Assembly: GCA_905236615.1 (NCBI GenBank)
Contig: CAJORC010000289.1
Location: 1 to 6,504, forward strand
Direction: 5' to 3'
DNA: 6,504 bases
DNA from: an uncultured Lachnospiraceae bacterium
GTDB lineage: Bacteria > Bacillota > Clostridia > Lachnospirales > Lachnospiraceae
Positions 1-6,006 of this stretch are shown here, piece after piece; the first letter of the stretch is position 1; every line of letters starts with the position of its first letter. The notes below the pieces were generated by a model. The model saw only the letters and a list, made by a program, of their open reading frames with translations. It ran no database searches and was not told the DNA's origin. The position numbers and the translations under genes are program-made.

Positions 1-47
1 ACCATGTCTCCATAGCTTCTAACTACTTCTTCAATATCTATTTTCAT
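1..47 (-). CDS. Putative ECF-type RNA polymerase sigma factor, N-terminal fragment
   Basis: Only the first 16 codons are inside the window; the gene continues off the left edge. The visible peptide, MKIDIEEVVRSYGDMV, resembles the opening of sigma-70 region 2 in extracytoplasmic-function sigma factors, where an acidic helix is followed by a Y-G-D-M-V/hydrophobic motif. Such proteins direct core RNA polymerase to a small stress regulon and are often paired with an anti-sigma factor gene downstream. The ATG at 47-45 is preceded by AGAGGA with about 9 bases of spacing, a usable ribosome binding site. The gene lies downstream of pgi on the same strand but is separated from it by a terminator, so it is probably its own transcription unit. 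The call rests on a very short peptide, so another helical regulator is possible. Confidence 0.5.
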   Translation of the reverse strand, partial: MKIDIEEVVRSYGDM

Positions 48-86
48 CTTTAGTTTTCCTCTTTCAGATTTACGCAATCGGATTTA

Positions 87-115
87 ATTCTAAAAGCAGA
101 CGCATTTATTTACAA
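87..115 (-). promoter_or_regulatory. Candidate sigma-A promoter for the sigma-factor gene
   Basis: On the minus strand, TTGTAA (115-110) and TAGAAT (92-87) are separated by 17 bases. They match the -35 consensus at 4 of 6 positions and the -10 consensus at 5 of 6. The predicted start near position 80 would give a leader of about 33 bases containing the ribosome binding site. It overlaps an ECF-like candidate at 99-122. Confidence 0.4.
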
Positions 116-122
116 TAGTTTC
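99..122 (-). promoter_or_regulatory. Candidate ECF-type promoter, possible autoregulation
   Basis: On the minus strand, GAAAC (122-118) is followed after 15 bases by CGTC (102-99). This resembles the AAC-motif -35 and CGT-containing -10 of many ECF sigma promoters, such as the SigW type in Bacillus. ECF genes often have such a promoter because they activate themselves. The predicted start near 92 fits the gene start at 47. The motif is short, so a chance match is possible. Confidence 0.35.
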
Positions 123-178
123 TGCATCGCTTTTCGCTTTTTTCAGACTTCTACGGATTAAAGCCTCTGTCAAAAAGC

Positions 179-223
179 AAAAAATAAGCCCGGAACGCCT
201 TATTTACGGGCAATTCCGGGCTT
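179..223 (-). terminator. Rho-independent terminator downstream of pgi
   Basis: A perfect 10-bp inverted repeat (214-223 pairs with 186-195, arm AAGCCCGGAA) encloses an 18-base loop. The loop can itself form a short GCC/GGC stem. Read on the minus strand, the hairpin is followed by A and six T residues (185-179) and then further T-rich sequence. It begins 36 bases after the pgi stop codon, so it should end the pgi transcript before the sigma-factor gene. Confidence 0.88.
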
Positions 224-259
224 ACGCCATTTTAATGTTTTATGTAAACTATATAGTAA

Positions 260-1840
260 TTAAATGTTCAAAAGATTGCTGTATTCTGCAAGAGCACCGT
301 CTGTTTCATGTGCAAGTACTTTCTTTGCGAGAACTTTACCAAGCTGAACACCTTCCTGGTCAAAGCTGTTTACATTCCATACAAATCCCTGGAACATAAC
401 CTTGTTCTCGAAGTGTGCAAGAAGCGCACCCAGAGCTGCAGGTGTAAGCTTGTCACCGATGATTATGCTTGAAGGACGTCCTCCTTCGAAGTTCTTGTTC
501 TTATTCTCATCTGCCTTACCACATGCGAATGCAACTATCTGTGCTGCAACGTTTGCGCAAAGCTTCTGCTGGCTTGTGCTTCCCTGTATGTCAACATCTT
601 TTCCGATCTGGCTGTTCTTAAAGCCGATGAACTGAAGCGGGATGATGTCTGTTCCCTGGTGAAGGAGCTGATAGAACGAATGCTGTCCGTTTGTTCCGGG
701 CTCACCGAAGATAACAGGGCCTGTTACATAATCAATGTCCTCACCGAAGCGGTTTACTGACTTTCCGTTTGACTCCATATCGAGCTGCTGTAAATGAGCA
801 GGGAAACGGTTAAGTGCCTGTGAATAAGGAAGAACCGCCGTGCTGGGATATCCGAGGATATTTCTCTCATAGAAGCCGATCATCGCATCGAGCATTGCAG
901 GGTTCTCAAGCATGTTCTTATTTGCTGAAAGCTTATCCTCTGCTGCTGCACCATCAAGGAACTCAGCGAATACATCAGGTCCGAAAGCAAGTGAAAGAAC
1001 TGCTCCGCCAACACCTGAAGTTGAAGAATAACGTCCGCCGATATAGTCATCCATGTAGAATGCCTCGATGAAGTCATCGCTCTTTGCAAGCGGTGATGTC
1101 TCTGAAGTTACGGCGATCATGTGATCTGAAGAAGAAAGTCCTGCTTTCTTAAGCGCATCTGTAACGAATGACTGGTTTGTAAGAGTCTCAAGTGTTGTAC
1201 CTGACTTTGAAACCAGAATGAAAATGGAATGTGCTACATCTATAGAATTCAGAACTGCTGATGCATCATCCGGGTCAACATTGCTGATGAACTTAGCTTC
1301 CATCTTGAACTTGCCGTTCTGCTTTGCCCAGTTCTCAAGAGCAAGATACATTGCACGGGGGCCCAGATCACTTCCGCCGATACCGATCTGAACTACTGTT
1401 GTGAACTTCTCGCCTGCAGCATTTGTGATCTCGCCTGCGTGTACCTTATTTGCAAAATCAGCGATCCTCTTCTGCTCATTTAAGTAAAACTCTCTCTTGT
1501 CAACGCCGTCAGCCTCTACCTTATTTCCAAGCTGACCTCTTGTAAGGTGGTGGAGAACCATGCGCTTTTCGCCTGTATTGATAACGGCACCGTTGTAAAG
1601 CTCTTCAAATTTCTCTGCAAGTTCTGCCTCTTCCGCAAGTTTCTTAAGTGCTTCAAGAACGCTGTCATCAACTTCCTTTGCAGCATAATTGAAAGCCATG
1701 TTTCCTGCCATCGGTACCGAGTATTTCTTTACTCTTTCTGCTCCGCTCTCGTCAGACATAACTTCCTTAAGGTTAACTTTTTTTACACCTTTAAGTTCAT
1801 TATATGACGCAAGTGTATCAAGGTTTTTCCAATTTGCCAT
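260..1840 (-). CDS. pgi: Glucose-6-phosphate isomerase
   Basis: A cytosolic enzyme interconverting glucose 6-phosphate and fructose 6-phosphate in glycolysis and gluconeogenesis. The 526-residue product carries the family landmarks in order: GIGGSDLG (about 153-160) and SKSGTT (211-216) in the first sugar-isomerase domain, GGRYS with Arg270, MESNGK with the catalytic base Glu356, GEPGTNGQH with His387, and QEGVQLGK with Lys502 near the C-terminus. These match human Arg272, Glu357, His388 and Lys518, so the active site looks intact. The length is between the roughly 450-residue Bacillus form and the 549-residue E. coli form. I start it at MANWKNLD because AAAGGAGAT lies 6 bases upstream; the frame is open for 25 more codons, but that stretch runs through the likely promoter. 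The gene has its own promoter and terminator, so it is probably monocistronic, with some read-through possible from the cluster upstream. Confidence 0.97.
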   Translation of the reverse strand: MANWKNLDTLASYNELKGVKKVNLKEVMSDESGAERVKKYSVPMAGNMAFNYAAKEVDDSVLEALKKLAEEAELAEKFEELYNGAVINTGEKRMVLHHLTRGQLGNKVEADGVDKREFYLNEQKRIADFANKVHAGEITNAAGEKFTTVVQIGIGGSDLGPRAMYLALENWAKQNGKFKMEAKFISNVDPDDASAVLNSIDVAHSIFILVSKSGTTLETLTNQSFVTDALKKAGLSSSDHMIAVTSETSPLAKSDDFIEAFYMDDYIGGRYSSTSGVGGAVLSLAFGPDVFAEFLDGAAAEDKLSANKNMLENPAMLDAMIGFYERNILGYPSTAVLPYSQALNRFPAHLQQLDMESNGKSVNRFGEDIDYVTGPVIFGEPGTNGQHSFYQLLHQGTDIIPLQFIGFKNSQIGKDVDIQGSTSQQKLCANVAAQIVAFACGKADENKNKNFEGGRPSSIIIGDKLTPAALGALLAHFENKVMFQGFVWNVNSFDQEGVQLGKVLAKKVLAHETDGALAEYSNLLNI

Positions 1841-1846
1841 TTTTTT

Positions 1847-1855
1847 ATCTCCTTT
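1847..1855 (-). promoter_or_regulatory. Ribosome binding site that fixes the pgi start
   Basis: The minus strand reads AAAGGAGAT, then six A residues, then ATG at 1840. This strong Shine-Dalgarno supports the MANWKN start over the open frame that begins 75 bases further upstream, where no such site is seen. Confidence 0.85.
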
Positions 1856-1886
1856 GCACTTTAGATAAGTATCGTAATGCTTCTCT

Positions 1887-1915
1887 ATTATGAGCGTTTT
1901 ATAAGCTATTCGCAA
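1887..1915 (-). promoter_or_regulatory. Candidate sigma-A promoter of pgi
   Basis: On the minus strand, TTGCGA (1915-1910) and CATAAT (1892-1887) are separated by exactly 17 bases, matching consensus at 4 of 6 and 5 of 6 positions. The predicted start near 1880 gives a leader of about 40 bases ending in a strong ribosome binding site. It occupies the 87-base gap after the HIT gene. I see no terminator in that gap, so pgi may also receive read-through. Confidence 0.6.
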
Positions 1916-1927
1916 GCCTTTTATCTA

Positions 1928-2335
1928 TCAACCGTTTAACAGGTCAAGTGTAGACTTAAGCTCTTCATCAGTAGGTTTGCCGGGCTTCCATCCAATCTTC
2001 TGTCCGTCATCCCTGTAGCGGGGGATCAGATGCAGGTGGAAATGAAATACCGTCTGTCCTGCAAGCTCGCCGTTATTCTGGACAATATTGAAGCCTTCTG
2101 CCCCGAGTTTTTCGGTCATTTCCGTTGCCATTTTCTTTGCAAGAACAAATACTTTCGATGCGAGCTCATCCGGGAGTTCGTATATATTTGCATAATGTTC
2201 TTTCGGAAGAATAAGTGCATGTCCCTTTGTTGCCGGACCTGCATCAAGTATTACCCTGAAATCATCGTCCTCGTAAACGGTGTTTGTCTCAAATACACCG
2301 TTCGCAAGCTTACAAAAAATGCAATCGTCTTTCAT
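1928..2335 (-). CDS. HIT family protein, Hint (histidine triad nucleotide-binding) branch
   Basis: A 135-residue soluble protein of the histidine triad superfamily. The signature H-F-H-L-H-L-I lies at residues 98-104; His100 and His102 would be the third and second-to-last triad members, the latter normally the catalytic nucleophile. The N-terminal CIFC pair (Cys5, Cys8) is the usual zinc-binding site of this branch, and GHALILPKEHY (38-48) is the conserved nucleotide-pocket strand. Hint enzymes cleave adenosine 5'-phosphoramidates and related nucleoside monophosphate derivatives; the physiological substrate is generally uncertain. I choose the second Met (MKDDCIFC) because the GGAGG ends 8 bases before it and only 2 bases before the first Met. 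That Shine-Dalgarno overlaps the ahcY stop codon, so translation is probably coupled to ahcY. Placement at the end of a methyl-cycle operon suggests a role in adenosine or inosine nucleotide handling, which is inference. Confidence 0.92.
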   Translation of the reverse strand: MKDDCIFCKLANGVFETNTVYEDDDFRVILDAGPATKGHALILPKEHYANIYELPDELASKVFVLAKKMATEMTEKLGAEGFNIVQNNGELAGQTVFHFHLHLIPRYRDDGQKIGWKPGKPTDEELKSTLDLLNG

Positions 2336-2342
2336 TTCCATT

Positions 2343-2350
2343 ACCTCCTT
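2343..2350 (-). promoter_or_regulatory. Ribosome binding site of the HIT gene overlapping the ahcY stop
   Basis: The minus strand reads AAGGAGGT. Its first two A residues belong to the ahcY TAA stop codon (2351-2349). Spacing is 8 bases to the ATG at 2335 but only 2 bases from GGAGG to the ATG at 2341, so the inner start is preferred. Confidence 0.8.
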
Positions 2351-3596
2351 AAAGTCCTGATTCGTTTAAGTACTTTTCCTGTTCGGGAGTAAGCTTGTCG
2401 ATCGACTTTCCGAGGAAGGCAAGCTTCTTTACAGCTACTTCTCTGTCAACTTCTTCCGGTACATCTATAAGCATTTCCTTTAATTCGCCCTTATGCTCAA
2501 CAAGATACTTGGCTGAAAGAGCCTGGATAGCAAAGGACATATCCATGATCTCTGCCGGATGTCCGTCACCGCACGCAAGGTTTACAAGTCTTCCCTCACC
2601 GAGAACATATATCCAGTTACCGTTATTTAACTTGTAACCCATGATATTGTTTCTCATCTCTGAGCTCTCAACAGCGATCTCACGAAGACGAGCCATATCT
2701 ATCTCACAGTCAAAGTGACCTGCATTGCAGAGGATAGCGCCGTCTTTTAAGTTATAGAAATCTTCCTCATCTATAACCTTGTCACAGCCTGTAACAGTTA
2801 CAAAGAAATCACCGAGCTTTGCAGCATCGTTCATAGGCATAACGTCAAATCCGTCCATTACAGCCTCGATCGCGCGAACAGGATCGATCTCTGTAACGAT
2901 GACTCTTGCGCCGAGTCCCTTTGCCCTCATTGCAACACCTTTGCCGCACCAGCCGTAACCTGCAACAACAACGATCTTTCCGGCAACAACAAGGTTGGTT
3001 GTTCTGTTGATACCGTCCCATACAGACTGGCCTGTACCGTAACGGTTATCAAAGAAGTGCTTCATCATTGCGTTATTTACGCGAACCATGGGGAACTTAA
3101 GCTTTCCTTCTTTATTCATTGCCTCAAGACGGATGATACCTGTTGTGGTCTCTTCGCAACCGCCGATAACGTTCGGAATAAGGTCTTTGAGTTCGGTGTG
3201 CATCATGTGGACCAGATCGCCGCCGTCGTCGATAATGATGTCGGGACCGGGTGAAAGAACGGCCCTAATATGGCTGTTGTACTCTTCATCTGTTGTACCG
3301 TGCCATGCATGAACTTCAAGTCCTTCGTGAACGAGCGCTGCAGCAACGTCATCCTGTGTGGAAAGCGGGTTTGAACCCGTAACGTACATTTCTGCTCCGC
3401 CTGCCTTAAGTACGAGGCAGAGATAAGCGGTCTTTGCTTCAAGGTGTACGGAAAGAGCTATTTTCTTTCCTGCGAAAGGCTTTGTCTTCTCGAATTCATC
3501 ATGAAGCATAGAAAGGAGTGAGCAGTTGCGCCTTACCCATTCTATCTTTCTTAAACCTGATTCTGCGAGGTTAATGTCTTTGATCTCACTTGCCAT
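2349..3596 (-). CDS. ahcY: S-adenosylhomocysteine hydrolase, archaeal/Thermotoga type (possibly prefers S-inosylhomocysteine)
   Basis: A cytosolic NAD-dependent enzyme that splits S-adenosylhomocysteine into adenosine and homocysteine, removing the inhibitory product of methyltransferases. The 415-residue product shows signature 1 (SNPLSTQDDVAAAL, about 75-88), EETTTG with Glu149, the catalytic Lys179 and Asp183 in VNNAMMKHFFDN, the NAD-binding GYGWCGKG (213-220) with TEIDP after it, and GDGHP (344-348). Two things stand out. The substrate segment reads HLEAKTA (51-57), with Lys55 where human Glu59 contacts adenine and Glu53 in place of Thr57. The protein ends in a Thermotoga-like tail without the KPDHYRY that reaches the partner subunit in most bacteria and eukaryotes, and the insertion of about 40 residues seen in some bacterial forms is absent. 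I start at MASEIKD because GGAG lies 7 bases before it; an ATG seven codons upstream has no such site. It follows the deaminase gene by 60 bases. Confidence 0.93.
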   Translation of the reverse strand: MASEIKDINLAESGLRKIEWVRRNCSLLSMLHDEFEKTKPFAGKKIALSVHLEAKTAYLCLVLKAGGAEMYVTGSNPLSTQDDVAAALVHEGLEVHAWHGTTDEEYNSHIRAVLSPGPDIIIDDGGDLVHMMHTELKDLIPNVIGGCEETTTGIIRLEAMNKEGKLKFPMVRVNNAMMKHFFDNRYGTGQSVWDGINRTTNLVVAGKIVVVAGYGWCGKGVAMRAKGLGARVIVTEIDPVRAIEAVMDGFDVMPMNDAAKLGDFFVTVTGCDKVIDEEDFYNLKDGAILCNAGHFDCEIDMARLREIAVESSEMRNNIMGYKLNNGNWIYVLGEGRLVNLACGDGHPAEIMDMSFAIQALSAKYLVEHKGELKEMLIDVPEEVDREVAVKKLAFLGKSIDKLTPEQEKYLNESGL

Positions 3597-3603
3597 AATT
3601 TTT

Positions 3604-3607
3604 CTCC
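3604..3607 (-). promoter_or_regulatory. Ribosome binding site that fixes the ahcY start
   Basis: The minus strand has GGAG followed by 7 bases and ATG at 3596. The alternative ATG at 3617 is preceded by AT-rich sequence with no purine-rich core. No terminator is visible in the 60 bases between the deaminase and ahcY. A weak TTCATT/TACAAT pair 17 bases apart could be an internal promoter, but its -35 matches only 3 of 6 positions. Confidence 0.65.
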
Positions 3608-3656
3608 ATTCTTTCATTGTATATGTTACGTTGCAGATAATGAACTCTATAAGACC

Positions 3657-4955
3657 TCAATACTCCTTAGTATCGAGACCAAGTCGACTGCATATCTTCC
3701 TGATCTCATAGTAAACCTTTTCTTCATCGACTGTCTTCATCTCGCGGTTTTCCATAACGATCCGGCCGTTGATGATCACCGTATCTGTCTCAGAACCGTT
3801 TGCGGAATAGCAGAGTGCCGCAAGCAGGTTATTGTTCGGCATCATCGAAGGTACGTCAAGACGGAGGATGGCAAGATCTGCCTTCTTTCCGACTTCAATA
3901 GTTCCCGTAAGCTTTCCGAGACCTAATGCCTTCGAACCGTTCCTTGTTGCGATCGCGAAGGTTTCCCTTGCGCTTATGCACTGGGGTGTCTTATGTGTTC
4001 CTTTATGTATAAGTGAAAGGAATGACATTTCACGGAACATGTTCTGACCGTTGTTTGAAGCCGCACCGTCTGTTCCGAGACATACGTTTACTCCTGCCGC
4101 CATTAATTCGGGCACGGGAGCAAATCCGTTTCCGAGCTTCATATTGGAAGCCGGATTTGTTACTACGCTTACATTATATTTCTTAAGTATCTCTATATCT
4201 GAAGGTGTAACCTGCACACAATGCGCTGCGATGGTCGGAACCTCGAAAACTCCCGCATCACGTGCATACTCGATAGGAGTACAGTTGTGATCCTTCATCA
4301 TATTTTCACTTTCGGTAACCGACTCCGAAAGGTGGATATGAATTCCGATCCCCTTTTCTTTTGCAACGTCGGCACACATCTTTAAGTATTCAGGTTCGCA
4401 GGTATAAGGTGCATGAGGTCCGAAGAAGAAGCTCAGACGATCGCAGTCTTTTCCGTCTTCCATCTCCTCAAGCGCTTCCGCAAGACGTCTGTCGGATCTG
4501 TCATATTCACCTCCGACAAGTCCGCGGCAGATAACGGCTCTCATTCCGCTTTCCTTGACCGCACGTGTCGTCTTGTGAATGTTCATCTGCTGATCGTTAA
4601 AGCAGGTCGTACCTGACTTTATCATCTCGATCTGTCCCAGGAGCGATCCCCAGTAAGCATCATCGCCTTCAAGCCTGTCCTCTATCGGGTTTACTGTCTT
4701 GAAAAGCCAGTCCATAAATGAAAGGTCATCTGCACAGTTCCTCATCATTGACATATAAGTGTGGGTGTGGGCATTTACCAGTCCCGGAATGACCAGACGG
4801 TCTTTTCCGTCGATCACTTTTGTCTCGCTGAATCCGTCAGGCTTCTTGTCAATTCCGACAATATCCTCACCCTCGATATAGATGCTGTGTTTTGCGATCT
4901 TATCAATACCGTTTTCACACAGAACTGTCAGGGCATCTTTAATTACAATTCCCAT
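3657..4955 (-). CDS. mtaD: S-adenosylhomocysteine / 5'-methylthioadenosine deaminase (amidohydrolase superfamily)
   Basis: A 432-residue metal-dependent hydrolase predicted to deaminate the adenine ring of S-adenosylhomocysteine, methylthioadenosine or related nucleosides to the inosyl forms, releasing ammonia. Metal and catalytic landmarks are in order: HTH (His63, His65), GPHAPYTC (His181), HIHLSE (His208, Glu211), AHC (His245) and GTDGAASNN (Asp296). NPASNMKLGNGFAPV and GTDGAASNN closely resemble Thermotoga TM0936, an experimentally assigned SAH/MTA deaminase. Arg144 (in CRGLV) and Arg157 (before LAEAL) line up with TM0936 Arg136 and Arg148, which hold the homocysteine carboxylate. I start at MGIVIKD: GGAGG is 5 bases upstream, and the open frame beyond begins only with TTG. 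The ATG comes one base after the stop of the preceding gene, so translation is probably coupled. Methanogen DadD and guanine-type deaminases are related alternatives; substrate choice is inferred. Confidence 0.88.
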   Translation of the reverse strand: MGIVIKDALTVLCENGIDKIAKHSIYIEGEDIVGIDKKPDGFSETKVIDGKDRLVIPGLVNAHTHTYMSMMRNCADDLSFMDWLFKTVNPIEDRLEGDDAYWGSLLGQIEMIKSGTTCFNDQQMNIHKTTRAVKESGMRAVICRGLVGGEYDRSDRRLAEALEEMEDGKDCDRLSFFFGPHAPYTCEPEYLKMCADVAKEKGIGIHIHLSESVTESENMMKDHNCTPIEYARDAGVFEVPTIAAHCVQVTPSDIEILKKYNVSVVTNPASNMKLGNGFAPVPELMAAGVNVCLGTDGAASNNGQNMFREMSFLSLIHKGTHKTPQCISARETFAIATRNGSKALGLGKLTGTIEVGKKADLAILRLDVPSMMPNNNLLAALCYSANGSETDTVIINGRIVMENREMKTVDEEKVYYEIRKICSRLGLDTKEY

Positions 4956-4956
4956 T

Positions 4957-5895
4957 TTATCCTCCAATCTTTTTCGCTAAATAGATCCCAATTTCATGAG
5001 TAAAAGTTCTGACCGCATCTCCGAGTGCTTCAGGAGCGGTATAAAGTGATGAACCTGTCTCAAAATTCAATGAACCGCTGTAATGTATATCGCGAAGTCC
5101 CATAATAAGACTTTCCCAATCGGTTGAACTTTCTCCGCACCAGTATTTTGAATGAGTGAAAGGTATGCCGTGCTGGTCATTCACACAGTCATTCTCATGC
5201 AGATGCAGCACCTTCAGACGCGGACCCAGCATCATGAGAAATTCATAAATATTGCTGCCCAGCATTGCAGCATGACCGATATCAAAGCAGAATCCAAAGC
5301 GCTCCTCATCTGCCTCACGGTTCAGTTCATCAATATAAAGAACCGCCTCATAAGGGTTTGCGCATACGCCCTCTCTTGTAATGCTTCCAACCGTAATAAA
5401 AAGATTTTCAAGGCAGATAATGACTCCGGCTTCCCTTGCATAAGGAGCAAGTTTCGAGAAAAAGGCCGTATTTATAACCTTTTCGCGTGCCTTGTCATGC
5501 GGATTATTCAATTCAAAAGGATGTATCACAAGATACGGGATCTTCATCCATCCCGCGAGTGCGATTACTTTTTTCTGCACTTCAAGAATGTGGCTCAGAG
5601 CAGCTTCATCGCCTTCGGGATACTCATGAAAAGGTGCATGTGCCTGAAAAAGCTCCAGCGAACATTCTTCGGCAGCCCTCTTATATGGTTCAAAAAAGCT
5701 TTTAAGCTCCGGAATGCTTCTGTCATAAAAACAGCTTCCGTCCGTTGCCACAAGTGAATCGTATTCGTGAAATATTTCAAAATTAAAATCGACTGTATCA
5801 AAACCGGCATTCTTAAGCTTCATAAAGCCGTCGAAGGGTATATCATCCGGATTCCGGTAAACAGTACCTAAAATATGCATTCCGGTTCTCAGCAT
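4957..5895 (-). CDS. Xylose isomerase-like TIM-barrel protein (sugar phosphate isomerase/epimerase family)
   Basis: A 312-residue protein of the xylose-isomerase-like TIM-barrel superfamily, which includes sugar isomerases, epimerases and endonuclease IV. Likely metal and active-site residues sit at barrel strand ends: His86 (QAHAPF), His125 (VIHPF), Glu163 (CLENL), Asp205 and His208 (FDIGH), His231/His233 (LHLHEND) with DQH following, and Glu279 (NFETG). The Glu, Asp, His, Glu pattern fits a divalent-metal site. No signal peptide or membrane segment is seen, so it is cytosolic. The substrate cannot be read from sequence. It is first in the SAH-deaminase/ahcY cluster, which hints at a role in nucleoside-derived sugar metabolism, but this is inference. 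I start at MLRTGMHILG because AAAGGA lies 6 bases upstream; the frame is open for 28 more codons, but that stretch spans the -10 and -35 of the operon promoter. Confidence 0.85.
   Translation of the reverse strand: MLRTGMHILGTVYRNPDDIPFDGFMKLKNAGFDTVDFNFEIFHEYDSLVATDGSCFYDRSIPELKSFFEPYKRAAEECSLELFQAHAPFHEYPEGDEAALSHILEVQKKVIALAGWMKIPYLVIHPFELNNPHDKAREKVINTAFFSKLAPYAREAGVIICLENLFITVGSITREGVCANPYEAVLYIDELNREADEERFGFCFDIGHAAMLGSNIYEFLMMLGPRLKVLHLHENDCVNDQHGIPFTHSKYWCGESSTDWESLIMGLRDIHYSGSLNFETGSSLYTAPEALGDAVRTFTHEIGIYLAKKIGG
4961..4965 (-). promoter_or_regulatory. Ribosome binding site of the deaminase gene inside the upstream gene
   Basis: GGAGG on the minus strand forms part of the last codons (Gly-Gly) of the TIM-barrel gene. 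It is followed by 5 bases, which contain that gene's TAA stop (4959-4957), and then the deaminase ATG at 4955. The arrangement implies translational coupling of the two proteins. Confidence 0.85.
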
Positions 5896-5901
5896 ATATA
5901 A

Positions 5902-5907
5902 TCCTTT
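5902..5907 (-). promoter_or_regulatory. Ribosome binding site that fixes the TIM-barrel gene start
   Basis: AAAGGA on the minus strand lies 6 bases before the ATG at 5895. An in-frame ATG five codons inside the gene has no comparable site, and the upstream extension overlaps the promoter. Confidence 0.7.
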
Positions 5908-5950
5908 CTCAATGAAATGATTAAATGATGAAAGCAACCCACCATAGAAC

Positions 5951-5979
5951 ATCATAGCAAAATCACCGGTCTTTTTCAA
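5951..5979 (-). promoter_or_regulatory. Strong sigma-A promoter of the four-gene methyl-cycle cluster
   Basis: On the minus strand, TTGAAA (5979-5974) and TATGAT (5956-5951) are exactly 17 bases apart; each matches consensus at 5 of 6 positions. The bases TGC just before the -10 add an extended -10 element. The predicted start near 5944 gives a leader of about 49 bases, too short for the known SAM or SAH riboswitch classes plus an expression platform. It is back to back with the murG promoter, with 27 bases between the two -35 elements. Confidence 0.72.
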
Positions 5980-6006
5980 TAAAAGTAGCTGTCCGCCCCT
6001 CTTTTT

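Noticed and set aside
169..174. A perfect TTGACA on the minus strand upstream of the sigma-factor gene.
   Set aside because: No -10-like hexamer lies 16-18 bases downstream (GAAGTC at 17), and it falls within the T-rich tail of the pgi terminator.
1862..1927. A perfect 7-bp inverted repeat (TAGATAA at 1862-1868, TTATCTA at 1921-1927) around the pgi promoter.
   Set aside because: It is short, AT-rich and has a 52-base interior, so chance is a sufficient explanation. It is not a terminator either, as there is no GC stem or T-run.
3609..3640. Possible internal promoter before ahcY (TTCATT, 17 bases, TACAAT).
   Set aside because: The -35 matches only 3 of 6 positions. The gap shows no terminator, so read-through from the cluster promoter is the simpler view.
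5152..5757. A 201-codon open frame on the plus strand, the longest not otherwise annotated.
   Set aside because: It lies wholly antisense to the TIM-barrel gene, whose family motifs are clear. Its translation is low in recognisable structure and it has no convincing ribosome binding site.
5896..5950. Possible SAM or SAH riboswitch in the leader of the methyl-cycle cluster.
   Set aside because: The predicted leader is about 49 bases, with only a weak 5-bp CTTTC/GAAAG pairing near the ribosome binding site. No riboswitch core or terminator is visible.
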